NCBI RefSeq assembly: GCF_002844555.1 | Contig: NZ_PJNI01000001.1 | Coordinates: 496,001 to 560,000, forward strand | Reading direction: 5' to 3' | Length of the DNA: 64,000 nt | Origin: Brumimicrobium salinarum | GTDB lineage: Bacteria > Bacteroidota > Bacteroidia > Flavobacteriales_D > Crocinitomicaceae | Shown here: positions 1 to 6,759 of the stretch, piece by piece | How the letters are laid out: each line of letters starts with the position of its first letter | Numbering within the stretch: position 1 is the stretch's first letter | Notes under the pieces: model-generated | What the model saw: only the letters and a program-made list of their open reading frames with translations | Told to the model about the DNA's origin: nothing | Database searches by the model: none | Position numbers and translations under genes: made by a program

Positions 1-369
1 TAGCTTTTTAGTTGAACCGGGCTCTAACTCTTCGAACCAAGCGTAAAACTCATCTAAATTTGCAGGAACATCATCTTTTGAGCCGTCTTTCCAAAAAACA
101 CGGTAACTCGGATCGAGTCTTTTGAGCTCATAAAAATCTTTGGTGGTATATCCAAAATCGTTATAGAACCGTTCAAAAACATCTGGCATCCAATACCAAC
201 TTGGACCCATGTCAAAGAAAAATCCGTCCACTTTAAAGCTCCGTGCTCTTCCTCCTATTGTGCTGTTTTTTTCAATCAGTGTAACATCGTGACCAGATTT
301 GGCCAGATAACTTGCAGAAGACAATCCTGCAACTCCACTACCGATAACTGTAATTTTTTTCTTTTCCAT
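1..369 (-). CDS. crtI: phytoene desaturase (CrtI family), N-terminal part, cut by window edge
   Basis: Carotenoid biosynthesis FAD-dependent desaturase. My translation of the minus strand from the ATG at 369 starts MEKKKITVIGSGVAGLSSA, an N-terminal Rossmann dinucleotide-binding motif (GSGVAG) followed by the E-K and GGRA-type second FAD motif (IGGRARSF) and 'DMGPSWYWMP', which is characteristic of CrtI-type amine oxidases. Only about 123 residues are inside the window; the catalytic and C-terminal parts lie to the left. Its ATG overlaps the TAA of the sigma factor gene by one base (TAATG), so the two are probably translationally coupled and co-transcribed. The CarH-like sensor upstream suggests light control of pigment synthesis. 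Family call is firm; the exact substrate (phytoene versus a later intermediate) is not readable from the fragment. Confidence 0.88.
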   Translation of the reverse strand, partial: MEKKKITVIGSGVAGLSSASYLAKSGHDVTLIEKNSTIGGRARSFKVDGFFFDMGPSWYWMPDVFERFYNDFGYTTKDFYELKRLDPSYRVFWKDGSKDDVPANLDEFYAWFEELEPGSTKKL

Positions 370-881
370 TAATTATTGTAATGCTTATACTCAGGTAAAA
401 GATCCATTAATTTTTTCCGTGCGATAAAAATTCTACTTTTTACTGTTCCTAAAGGAATGTCTAACTTTTCAGCTATTTCCTTATATTTGAATCCTAAGTA
501 ATGTAACTCAAAAGGTCTTTTGTATTCATCACTCAACAAGTCAATTTTTGCATTTACCTCTCCATCTGCAATGTAATTATACGGAGAATCTCTGTTTTCT
601 GTCGAATTATTTAACAGATATAAATCAGTTGAGTTGTCAAAGATAGTTTTTGACCTTACTTTTCTACGGTATTGGTTGATGAAAGTGTTTTTCATTATTG
701 TAAATATCCAAGCCTTAAAATTAGTTTTGGGCTTGTAATAATCTTTGTAGCGAATTGCTTTTAACATGGTTTCTTGTGTTAAATCTTTCGCATCTTCTAA
801 ATTCTTTGTGTAATTCATCGCAAAAGCCAATAAATAAGACTCCATGGATGTTAATGTGTTATTAAATTCTACTGTTGACAT
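369..881 (-). CDS. ECF-type RNA polymerase sigma factor (sigma-70 family)
   Basis: Alternative sigma factor of 170 residues, the normal ECF size. Region 2 spans roughly residues 10-80, with the helix containing DLTQETMLKAI (core binding) and FKAWIFTIMKNTFINQYRR (promoter -10 recognition). Region 4 spans roughly 115-165, with the helix-turn-helix YKEIAEKLDIPLGTVKSRIFIARKKL. No anti-sigma gene is adjacent; instead the stop codon overlaps the start of crtI, so the factor most likely belongs to the carotenoid regulon. The upstream promoter at 928-957 carries a palindrome at the expected transcription start, suggesting repression by the CarH-like protein encoded about 1.2 kb upstream. The link to carotenoid transcription is inferred from context; the sigma factor assignment itself is clear. 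Confidence 0.92.
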   Translation of the reverse strand: MSTVEFNNTLTSMESYLLAFAMNYTKNLEDAKDLTQETMLKAIRYKDYYKPKTNFKAWIFTIMKNTFINQYRRKVRSKTIFDNSTDLYLLNNSTENRDSPYNYIADGEVNAKIDLLSDEYKRPFELHYLGFKYKEIAEKLDIPLGTVKSRIFIARKKLMDLLPEYKHYNN

Positions 882-886
882 GATAT

Positions 887-991
887 TTTGTTTAATGTTT
901 TGCTTGTTTTGTTAAACAAAACTGTGCCAAAAGTACACAATTTTTAATTAAAAACAACAATGTCAAGAAAAACAATACTATTTTGTTTAAC
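887..991. promoter_or_regulatory. three TTTTGTTTAA-type operator-like sites around the sigma factor promoter
   Basis: The motif TTTTGTTTAA(C) occurs three times: plus strand 887-896, plus strand 981-991, and as a near-perfect palindrome GTTTTGTTAAACAAAAC at 906-922. The palindrome covers the predicted transcription start just downstream of the -7 element, a position where a bound repressor would block initiation. The best candidate ligand-responsive repressor is the CarH-like protein at 2049-2900. The pattern is seen directly; the identity of the binding protein is inferred. Confidence 0.45.
928..957 (-). promoter_or_regulatory. Bacteroidota sigma-A promoter of the sigma factor-crtI operon
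   Basis: Read on the minus strand: TTG (957-955), a 19-base spacer, then TACTTTTG (935-928). This matches the Bacteroidota consensus TTG-N19-TAnnTTTG exactly. The predicted start of transcription is near 921, about 40 bases upstream of the sigma factor ATG. Confidence 0.7.
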
Positions 992-1096
992 TTTTTTGTA
1001 ATAATACTAAACATAAAGCCTAATCGTATTTGTATTTGTGTATTTTATGCCGCTATGTTGTGTTTTAAAATACACATTGTTTTAGATAGCTCTGTA

Positions 1097-1328
1097 ACCC
1101 GGATTATTCATGCATTTAATTTTAAATCTTTTCTAGGCACAAGACCTAAAGTAATATATGTATATTTCGCGGGGCTTGTAACGACGAATAGATCAAAATT
1201 AAATCAAAATCTTACAAATACACAAATACCCAAAAATGGGTTTCTCAAATTTTACAGGAAATACAGTTAAAATACTGATTTACAGATGTTAATATTCTTA
1301 AACTTTAAGATTGGTGAATAATTCGGGT
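1097..1328. repeat. MITE-like element, copy 1
   Basis: A 232-base segment bounded by imperfect terminal inverted repeats: ACCCGGATTATTCA at 1097-1110 and TGAATAATTCGGGT at 1315-1328 (13 of 14 complementary positions). It is flanked on both sides by GTA (1094-1096 and 1329-1331), a possible 3-base target duplication. It encodes nothing recognisable, as expected of a non-autonomous element. The interior is nearly identical to copy 2; copy 1 carries an extra 11 bases (a TAAATCAAAAT duplication near 1200). Confidence 0.65.
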
Positions 1329-1457
1329 GTAAAGCCGTTTTAAATCGGGAATGGACATTAATCCATTATCACAAAACGTGAACACAACGGTTTTTATACA
1401 ACAATCCTATACTATTAGATTGTTCTTTATCCATTAAAATTTAAAGATTGATGTGTT

Positions 1458-1773
1458 AGCCCGGATTCTAAGACAGAGGGTCTTTTGTAACATAAAATAG
1501 CAAACTTCATCGACTAAGTCGAATTTTTTAGATTGAATTACACCTGACGCTGAAGGTGTCAAGTAATTATAGCCCCGTGTAAGCAAAGCGCAACGCGGGG
1601 CTATAAATATCGGTATAATTCTTTTTGGCGGCATTTTTGTCGCATAGTAAAACAAAAATGATGACAAAAAAAATCGTGAATCAAAATATTACCTGTATTC
1701 TAAAGTAGCGGGTTTTTTGTGATATAAAATAGCTGATTTTAGTAACTTAGTCAATTTGTTAGATAGAATTATT
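1458..1773. repeat. second, more diverged direct repeat pair (1458-1543 and about 1690-1773)
   Basis: Two stretches of about 80 bases share the order TATTCTAA / TTTTTTGT(A/G)A(C/T)ATAAAATAGC / ACTTAGTC / TTAGAT(T/A)GAATTA with many substitutions. The first begins with AGCCCGGATTCTA, which resembles the left terminal repeat of the MITE-like element. The region may therefore be a mosaic of older insertions of one family, with copies 1 and 2 being the youngest. Confidence 0.4.
1567..1606. repeat. REP-like 14-base-pair hairpin
   Basis: ATAGCCCCGTGT (1569-1580) pairs with ACGCGGGGCTAT (1593-1604) with one G-T wobble, extended by two T-A pairs, around a 12-base loop. It is much richer in GC than its surroundings and has no T tract, so a palindromic repeat unit is more likely than a terminator. 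Confidence 0.5.
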
Positions 1774-1799
1774 AACTCCTTTAGTCGTTGATCTCGCAG

Positions 1800-2016
1800 G
1801 CTCGGTTCATGCATTTAATTTTAAATCTTTTCTAGGCACAAGACCTAAAGTAATATATGTATATTTCGCGGGGCTTGTAACGACGAATAGATCAAAATCT
1901 TACAAATACACAAGTACCCAAAAATGGGATTCTCAAGTTTTACAGGAAATACAGTTAAGATGTTGATTTATAAGTGTTAATGCTCTAAGACATTAAGATT
2001 GGTGAATAATTCAGGT
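1800..2016. repeat. MITE-like element, copy 2 (left end degenerate)
   Basis: A second copy of the element at 1097-1328. From TTCATGCATTTAATTTTAAA (starting about 1806) to the right end it matches copy 1 almost base for base for about 100 bases, then with scattered differences. The right terminal repeat reads TGAATAATTCAGGT (2003-2016). The left terminal repeat is eroded to GCTCGGTTCA. Orientation is the same as copy 1. Confidence 0.65.
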
Positions 2017-2048
2017 TAGGGTCAAAAATCTACAGTATGTTTATGAAA

Positions 2049-2900
2049 TTACCCAACCCAGTCTTTGATAGAAAAAATAAAATCTGATTTTGGTAAGCCA
2101 TATTGATCAACCACCGCACCGCCAACAAAAACGGGTAACTTTACAGCAGATGTCAATTCTTGAAAATATTTAAAATAATCAACTTTACTTACAGCCGCTA
2201 CCATTGACACGACTAGGTTTTTAGGATTCGTAGAAGGTAATGTTTTTTTAAGGTCATCGGTTGGTACGTTTACGCCCAAGTATAAGGTGCGATAGTTTCT
2301 TTTGCGCAAAATATAATTGTAGTACAATAAACTAATCTCATGATATTCACCTTCTGGCGTAAATAAAACAGCGTCAAACTTTCTTTTTTCTACGAGTGGA
2401 AGTTTATCGGTTTCAACGATTATTTTTTGACGTATAACATTTGAAACAAAATGTTCTTGAACAGGTGTGATTGTGCCTACAACCCAAAGTACACCAATTC
2501 TTTTCAGAAATGAAACGAGGTAATTTTGATAGACAATTTCTAATCCTTCTTTTTCAATTGATTTAGAAAGTACCCTTTCAAAAGTTTCACAGTCTAACTC
2601 AATCATAGATTGGATCATTAAATTAACCACAGCACCCAAAGACTGTTTTTCATTGTAAATATCCTTAACCTTTGATCTTAACTCTCGTTCAGAACAACTG
2701 GCAATTTTGGAAATCTTTAATCCACTATCATAAAGAATAGCCACATTCATGAGTTTTACTAGCTCCTGATCAGTATAAGTCCTTATTTTTGTTTTCGTTC
2801 GTTTTGGAGAAATAAGATCATAACGCTTCTCCCACATTCGCAATGTGTGGGCTTTGATGCCAGTTAGCGTTTCTAAATCTTTAATCTTGTATCCTGCCAT
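2049..2900 (-). CDS. CarH/LitR-like MerR regulator with B12-binding light-sensor domain
   Basis: Photoreceptor-type repressor of 283 residues. Residues 1-70 form a MerR helix-turn-helix and wing (KIKDLETLTGIKAHTLRMWE). About 85-160 form the helical bundle that caps cobalamin, and 165-283 the Rossmann B12-binding domain. The cap contains W139-x9-E149-H150, the Wx9EH signature of the adenosylcobalamin photoreceptor CarH. The B12 domain has E185-Y-H187, the expected lower axial histidine ligand. In CarH, B12-bound tetramers repress in the dark and fall apart in light. I chose the ATG at 2900 because the upstream in-frame start at 2924 is a TTG and MAGYKIKDL is the normal family N-terminus. The neighbouring sigma factor and crtI are the obvious targets. 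Family is firm; actual B12 dependence is inferred from conserved residues. Confidence 0.9.
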   Translation of the reverse strand: MAGYKIKDLETLTGIKAHTLRMWEKRYDLISPKRTKTKIRTYTDQELVKLMNVAILYDSGLKISKIASCSERELRSKVKDIYNEKQSLGAVVNLMIQSMIELDCETFERVLSKSIEKEGLEIVYQNYLVSFLKRIGVLWVVGTITPVQEHFVSNVIRQKIIVETDKLPLVEKRKFDAVLFTPEGEYHEISLLYYNYILRKRNYRTLYLGVNVPTDDLKKTLPSTNPKNLVVSMVAAVSKVDYFKYFQELTSAVKLPVFVGGAVVDQYGLPKSDFIFSIKDWVG

Positions 2901-2940
2901 GTCATTAAAACAGATTAATCTCAATAAGGTTTAAGGTTTA

Positions 2941-2972
2941 CAAAGATAATTTAAACATTTTGTGTGTGACAA
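2941..2972 (-). promoter_or_regulatory. promoter of the CarH-like gene
   Basis: On the minus strand TTG (2972-2970), a 21-base spacer and the perfect -7 element TATCTTTG (2948-2941). The start of transcription would be near 2935, about 35 bases before the ATG at 2900. Confidence 0.55.
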
Positions 2973-3142
2973 CATATTATTAAGTATTTCACCATACAAA
3001 TTAAAATGTTTATTGAATATGAAGTTTGCAAATATAGGATTGTAAATTATGCCAATTTCTTCACCGTTAAATACTAAAAGTATCAATTGTTACCTAGTTA
3101 GCTTCATACTTTATGTAAATTTCGATAAATACATTGATCAAA

Positions 3143-3763
3143 ATGAAAAAAGAAATAACAATTCCATCATCTTACTCAGAAAGAACTGAATTTAAAAGAA
3201 GATTTACTTTTTTTGAAATGTACAATTCGTTTGTAAAGGCAGTAAAAGCTTTCCCTATACTTTCAAAAAATAAAAAATCAGGAAAACTACATCTTGATTT
3301 TATTGAACGTATCCAATTAGCAGTTACAGAAGTTAATGGTTGTGCGGCATGCTCTTATCAACACACAAAAATGGCACTCAAACAAGGGATGAGCGCCGAT
3401 GAAATAAGTAGCTTTTTAAGTGGAGGAGAAGATTTTATTCAGCCAAAAGAAGCAAAAGCACTTGTTTTTGCACAACATTTTGCAGACTCAACAGGTAAAC
3501 CTGAATCCTACGCACTACAATCTATTGTAGACGAGTATGGATCTGAAAAAGCATTAATAATTCTGGCAGCGTGTCAAGTAATGATCGCTGGTAATATGTA
3601 TGGGATACCGTTAAGCGCTTTTCAAGCACGATTAAAAGGAAAAAAATATCGGGATAGCACTTTGTTATACGAGTTAAGTATGATATTTTCAGGAGGACTT
3701 GTTTTACCTATTGCTATTATCCACGGCTTGTTAATACCATCAACTAAAATCAAAAAACCATAA
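3143..3763 (+). CDS. carboxymuconolactone decarboxylase / AhpD-like protein
   Basis: 206-residue protein of the CMD/AhpD-like fold. The redox motif C67-A-A-C70-x3-H74 (NGCAACSYQHT) is intact; in AhpD this CxxC reduces AhpC-type peroxidases. AAEIQLAVTEVN-like and 'AKALVFAQHFADSTGKP' helices are typical of the family. The C-terminal 40 residues add a hydrophobic stretch (IFSGGLVLPIAIIHGLL) that could be a membrane anchor and is not part of the core fold. I chose the ATG at 3143 over a TTG nine bases upstream. It is monocistronic by appearance, divergent from the CarH-like gene. A thiol-peroxidase or generic redox role is likely; the substrate cannot be named. Confidence 0.8.
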   Translation: MKKEITIPSSYSERTEFKRRFTFFEMYNSFVKAVKAFPILSKNKKSGKLHLDFIERIQLAVTEVNGCAACSYQHTKMALKQGMSADEISSFLSGGEDFIQPKEAKALVFAQHFADSTGKPESYALQSIVDEYGSEKALIILAACQVMIAGNMYGIPLSAFQARLKGKKYRDSTLLYELSMIFSGGLVLPIAIIHGLLIPSTKIKKP

Positions 3764-3799
3764 AAATCCTGTAAAATGTCACATCAACTATAAAAATAA

Positions 3800-3807
3800 T
3801 ACCTTTG
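3800..3807 (+). promoter_or_regulatory. -7 element upstream of the DEAD-box helicase
   Basis: TACCTTTG matches TAnnTTTG and lies 17 bases before the helicase ATG, giving a very short leader. No clear TTG at -33. Confidence 0.4.
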
Positions 3808-3824
3808 TTACTTATATTATATAC

Positions 3825-5030
3825 ATGACATTTAAACAACTCGGTTTAGCCGAACCCATATTAGAAGCCTTAAATGAACAAGGTTACGAAAATCCAACCC
3901 CAATTCAAGCGCAAGCAATTCCAATTTTGCTGGAAGGTAAAGACTTGCTCGGTGTAGCTCAAACAGGAACAGGAAAAACTGCTGCATTCGGCATTCCTAT
4001 TCTGCACCACTTATACACGAGACAAGACAAAACAAAAGGCAAAAGACAGATAAAAGCATTGATTGTTACACCTACTAGAGAATTAGCTAGCCAAATAGAT
4101 GAAAGTTTAAAAGCTTATGGCCGTCATACTGGTCTAAGAAATACAGTAATCTTCGGTGGAGTTAAACAACACAAACAAGTAGCTCGTCTCAAACAAGGAG
4201 TAGATATACTTGTTGCGACTCCAGGAAGATTGTTAGACTTACTTGGACAAGGGCATTTAACATTAAAACATTTAGACTTTGTAGTACTTGACGAGGCAGA
4301 TCAGATGTTAGATATGGGGTTTATTCACGACATTAAAAAAATCATTGCCCAACTTCCACAAAAAAGACAGTCCCTTTTCTTTTCAGCAACAATGCCAAAA
4401 TCAATTGTTGAATTGTCAAGAAAGATTTTAGGTCAATTTGAGCAAGTCTCTATTCAACCACAACAAGCAACCGCTGAGAAAGTCGATCAAGCAGTTTACT
4501 TTGTAAGTAAAGGAAACAAGATTAATTTGTTGAAAAATTTAATTTTGGAACGTCCTGATGATTCTGTTTTGGTATTTTCTAGAACAAAACATGGAGCAAA
4601 TAAAATTGTTAAAAAGCTGGATAAAGCAGAAATTAATGCGGCCGCAATTCATGGAAATCGTTCTCAACCACAACGTGAAGCGGCTTTGGGCGGTTTTAAA
4701 GACGGAAAAATTCAAGTTTTAGTGGCAACTGATATAGCAGCCAGAGGAATTGACGTAGATGAATTGAATTTGGTAATCAACTATGACCTACCAAATGTTC
4801 CAGAAACCTATGTTCATCGAATTGGAAGAACAGGTCGAGCAGATGCGAGTGGAATTGCACTCTCATTTTGTGATAACGAACAACGCCCCTACCTTAAAAA
4901 AATTGAGAAACTGATCAAACAAAAGGTTCAGGTTATGCCACCTCATCCGTTAGTTGAAGAGGAAATTGAAGATAAAAATGTAGCCAAGAAAAAAAGCCGC
5001 AACAAAGAAGAAGGAGAAGGTAATTTTTAA
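3825..5030 (+). CDS. rhlE: DEAD-box ATP-dependent RNA helicase (RhlE type)
   Basis: 401-residue RNA helicase with every core motif. Q motif FKQLGLAEPILEAL with NPTPIQ; Walker A AQTGTGKT (residues about 45-52); PTRELA (Ia); TPGRLLD (Ib); DEAD (II); SAT (III); ARGIDV (V); HRIGRTGRAD (VI). The C-terminus is a short basic tail (AKKKSRNKEEGEG), as in RhlE proteins of this phylum. Acts on structured RNA in the cytoplasm, often in ribosome assembly or cold adaptation. It is followed 56 bases later by a peroxiredoxin gene on the same strand. The A7 tract inside the tail (about 4990) is in frame and needs no correction, unlike those elsewhere in this window. Confidence 0.92.
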   Translation: MTFKQLGLAEPILEALNEQGYENPTPIQAQAIPILLEGKDLLGVAQTGTGKTAAFGIPILHHLYTRQDKTKGKRQIKALIVTPTRELASQIDESLKAYGRHTGLRNTVIFGGVKQHKQVARLKQGVDILVATPGRLLDLLGQGHLTLKHLDFVVLDEADQMLDMGFIHDIKKIIAQLPQKRQSLFFSATMPKSIVELSRKILGQFEQVSIQPQQATAEKVDQAVYFVSKGNKINLLKNLILERPDDSVLVFSRTKHGANKIVKKLDKAEINAAAIHGNRSQPQREAALGGFKDGKIQVLVATDIAARGIDVDELNLVINYDLPNVPETYVHRIGRTGRADASGIALSFCDNEQRPYLKKIEKLIKQKVQVMPPHPLVEEEIEDKNVAKKKSRNKEEGEGNF

Positions 5031-5086
5031 ATCATACAAGTCGGGAACAAAATCATGATTCAAATTGTTATATCAAAAATTTTCTA

Positions 5087-5548
5087 ATGAGTAAATCAAT
5101 ACAAGTAGGGGAGCAATGTCCATCTTTTTCTTTAAAAGACCAAAATGGAGAAATAATTAATAGTGCAGATTTAATCGGTAAATCCAACTTAGTGATTTAT
5201 TTCTATCCAAAAGATGAAACTGCGGGTTGTACCAAACAAGCCTGTTCATTCCGTGATGCTTATGAAGAGCTTCAAGACGCAGGAGCAAAAGTGATTGGCA
5301 TCTCTAGTGATGATGAAAAAAGTCACAAAGCATTTGCAGAAAACCATCGATTACCATTTACTTTACTCGCAGATACAGATAAAAAGGTAAGGAAAGCTTT
5401 TGATGTGCCCACAAATTTATTTGGAATTATTCCAGGAAGAGTTACTTATATCGTCGATAAACAGGGAGTGATTCGTGGAGTTTTTAATTCTCAAATGAAA
5501 GTAGATCAACATGTTGATGAAGCTTTAAATGTATTAAAAAAACTATAA
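5087..5548 (+). CDS. bcp: peroxiredoxin, Bcp/PrxQ family
   Basis: Thiol peroxidase of 153 residues. The peroxidatic cysteine C48 sits in the family motif YPKDETAGCT, and C53, five residues on (KQAC), is the resolving cysteine of the PrxQ subgroup. VIGISSDDEKSHKAFAENH and LPFTLLADTDKKVRKAF are standard thioredoxin-fold elements. Reduces hydrogen peroxide and organic peroxides using thioredoxin. Same strand as the helicase and possibly co-transcribed. It ends only five bases from the convergent methyltransferase gene, so there is no room for a separate terminator. Confidence 0.93.
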   Translation: MSKSIQVGEQCPSFSLKDQNGEIINSADLIGKSNLVIYFYPKDETAGCTKQACSFRDAYEELQDAGAKVIGISSDDEKSHKAFAENHRLPFTLLADTDKKVRKAFDVPTNLFGIIPGRVTYIVDKQGVIRGVFNSQMKVDQHVDEALNVLKKL

Positions 5549-5553
5549 TTTAT

Positions 5554-6330
5554 TTAAACCTTTTTTGCTACAATCACCACAGCATTCATGTGCTTTTCGT
5601 ATTTTCTAAACACTTTACGCATGGCCAAAATACGCTTTCTCGCCAAGGTATTTGTGGTAATTCTCCACCCTATTTTTAAGGCCTTGATAAAACCTTCATC
5701 GCTTATCAATCTTTTAGATTCTAAGAGGTGCATACCGTTGGTAGATTTAAACATGATTTCGAAGCCTTCTTGCTGCAAAAGCGCTTCCCATTCATTGACC
5801 GTAAGCGGACGAGCATTTACTCTAATTGTTTTGGCCAATTCTTTTTGTATAGAAGATTTTAAATCTTGCGAAATATCATTGGGAGTAAGTCCAATTTCGT
5901 GAATGGCATACAATCCGCCTGGTTTTAATAATCGGTGCGCTTCTTTTATAATGTTTGCTTTTCTGTGATCGGCATGCATGGTCAACATGGCCTCTCCATA
6001 TACTTTTGTAGCGCAAGCATCATTCAACCCAACTTCTTGGGCGTTTCCATTTACAAATCTTAAATTATCTCCTTTTATTTTATTTTGCAAATAAGCAATT
6101 GCTTCTGGATCGGCATCTACACCAATGTATGAATGAGGTTGTTTTTGTAAGGATAAATTGGCGGTAAACCCAAGCCCTGGAGCAAATTCAATGACATCAT
6201 CCTGATTGCTTATCTCAAGGTTGTTTACTAGTTTTTCTGTTAGTTCTTTCCCGCCTGGTCTAAGCACTTTCTTACCCATCTTAGCCAATATCCAGTGTCC
6301 TGGAGCGGTTTCCATATCTTTTACTTCCAT
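5554..6330 (-). CDS. SAM-dependent class I methyltransferase
   Basis: Rossmann-fold methyltransferase of about 258 residues from the start chosen here. Motif I is VIEFAPGLGFT, followed by the acidic end of strand 2 in YIGVDADPEAI and the post-I region VNGNAQEVGL, then 'EAHRLLKPGGLYAIHEIG', the usual motif III. The substrate is not recognisable. An in-frame ATG exists at 6390, but between 6390 and 6330 lies a perfect 13-base inverted repeat with promoter-like elements on either side, so I prefer ATG 6330 (MEVKDMETAPGHW). It is the last gene of the ric operon direction, 36 or more bases after the DUF59 gene, and may have its own promoter. Role in nitrosative or iron-sulfur stress is guilt by association only. 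Confidence 0.72.
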   Translation of the reverse strand: MEVKDMETAPGHWILAKMGKKVLRPGGKELTEKLVNNLEISNQDDVIEFAPGLGFTANLSLQKQPHSYIGVDADPEAIAYLQNKIKGDNLRFVNGNAQEVGLNDACATKVYGEAMLTMHADHRKANIIKEAHRLLKPGGLYAIHEIGLTPNDISQDLKSSIQKELAKTIRVNARPLTVNEWEALLQQEGFEIMFKSTNGMHLLESKRLISDEGFIKALKIGWRITTNTLARKRILAMRKVFRKYEKHMNAVVIVAKKV

Positions 6331-6347
6331 GATTACTCTTTTAAAAG

Positions 6348-6381
6348 TAAAAGTATTGTTTAGAACCATTCTAAACAATAC
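6348..6381 (-). promoter_or_regulatory. perfect 13-base inverted repeat inside a candidate promoter
   Basis: GTATTGTTTAGAA and its exact complement TTCTAAACAATAC (6353-6365 and 6369-6381) are separated by only three bases. Read on the minus strand, TTG (6378-6376), a 20-base spacer and TACTTTTA (6355-6348) give a near-consensus promoter whose spacer is filled by the palindrome. This layout is typical of a repressor operator. It would place the transcript start near 6342 and supports the methyltransferase start at 6330. Confidence 0.5.
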
Positions 6382-6426
6382 CTGATTCATGGTATAATCG
6401 GAGTTTTTTATCTTTTTTAAAATGAA

Positions 6427-6759
6427 TTAAAATCCGCTCAATTGCGCATGTCCTTCTTCGGTGACCATTTCCATGCTCCAAGATGGTTCCCAAACTAGTT
6501 GAACCAAAACATCAATTCCAGGATAAATGCGTTTCAATGTTTCTTCGATGTCTTGAATAATTGCTCCTCCCATGGGACAACCTTTAGAGGTTAGGGTTAA
6601 ATCTACCTTAACAGAAAACGGTTCTTGCTTGAACGAAATACCATAAACTAGACCTAAATCTATAATGTTGACATATAATTCTGGATCTATCACAGCTTTT
6701 AAACTTTCATAAATCCCCATCTCTGATACCTCTGCTGAATTATTATTTGCTGCTGTCAT
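6427..6759 (-). CDS. MIP18/DUF59 family iron-sulfur assembly protein
   Basis: 110-residue protein of the DUF59/MIP18 family (PaaD, SufT relatives). Diagnostic motifs: VIDPELYVNIIDLGLVYGI near residues 23-41 and TLTSKGCPMGG with the conserved C61. Family members take part in maturation or repair of Fe-S or other metal-sulfur centres. Its ATG overlaps the stop of the upstream membrane protein gene (ATGA), so translation is probably coupled. Placement behind ric, which repairs nitric oxide-damaged Fe-S and di-iron centres, fits an Fe-S repair role. Confidence 0.85.
   Translation of the reverse strand: MTAANNNSAEVSEMGIYESLKAVIDPELYVNIIDLGLVYGISFKQEPFSVKVDLTLTSKGCPMGGAIIQDIEETLKRIYPGIDVLVQLVWEPSWSMEMVTEEGHAQLSGF

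Larger units (their letters stand above)
882..2048. other. gene-free stretch with promoter, operators and repeat elements
   Basis: No credible gene lies here. Two open frames (about 95 and 77 codons) are low-complexity, lack any family signature, and run through the repeat copies. The stretch holds the sigma factor promoter and operators near its left end, two copies of a MITE-like element, a second diverged repeat pair and a strong hairpin. It separates the CarH-like gene from the sigma factor gene, although both read leftwards. Confidence 0.7.

Noticed and set aside
983-1270. 95-codon open frame on the plus strand
   Set aside because: It runs through the MITE-like copy, has low complexity and no family signature; the second copy of the repeat does not preserve the frame because of the 11-base difference.
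1434-1667. 77-codon open frame on the minus strand
   Set aside because: It spans the GC-rich hairpin and the diverged repeats; composition is not protein-like.
5588-5902. 104-codon plus-strand frame inside the methyltransferase gene
   Set aside because: Antisense shadow of a well-supported gene; no motif, no promoter.
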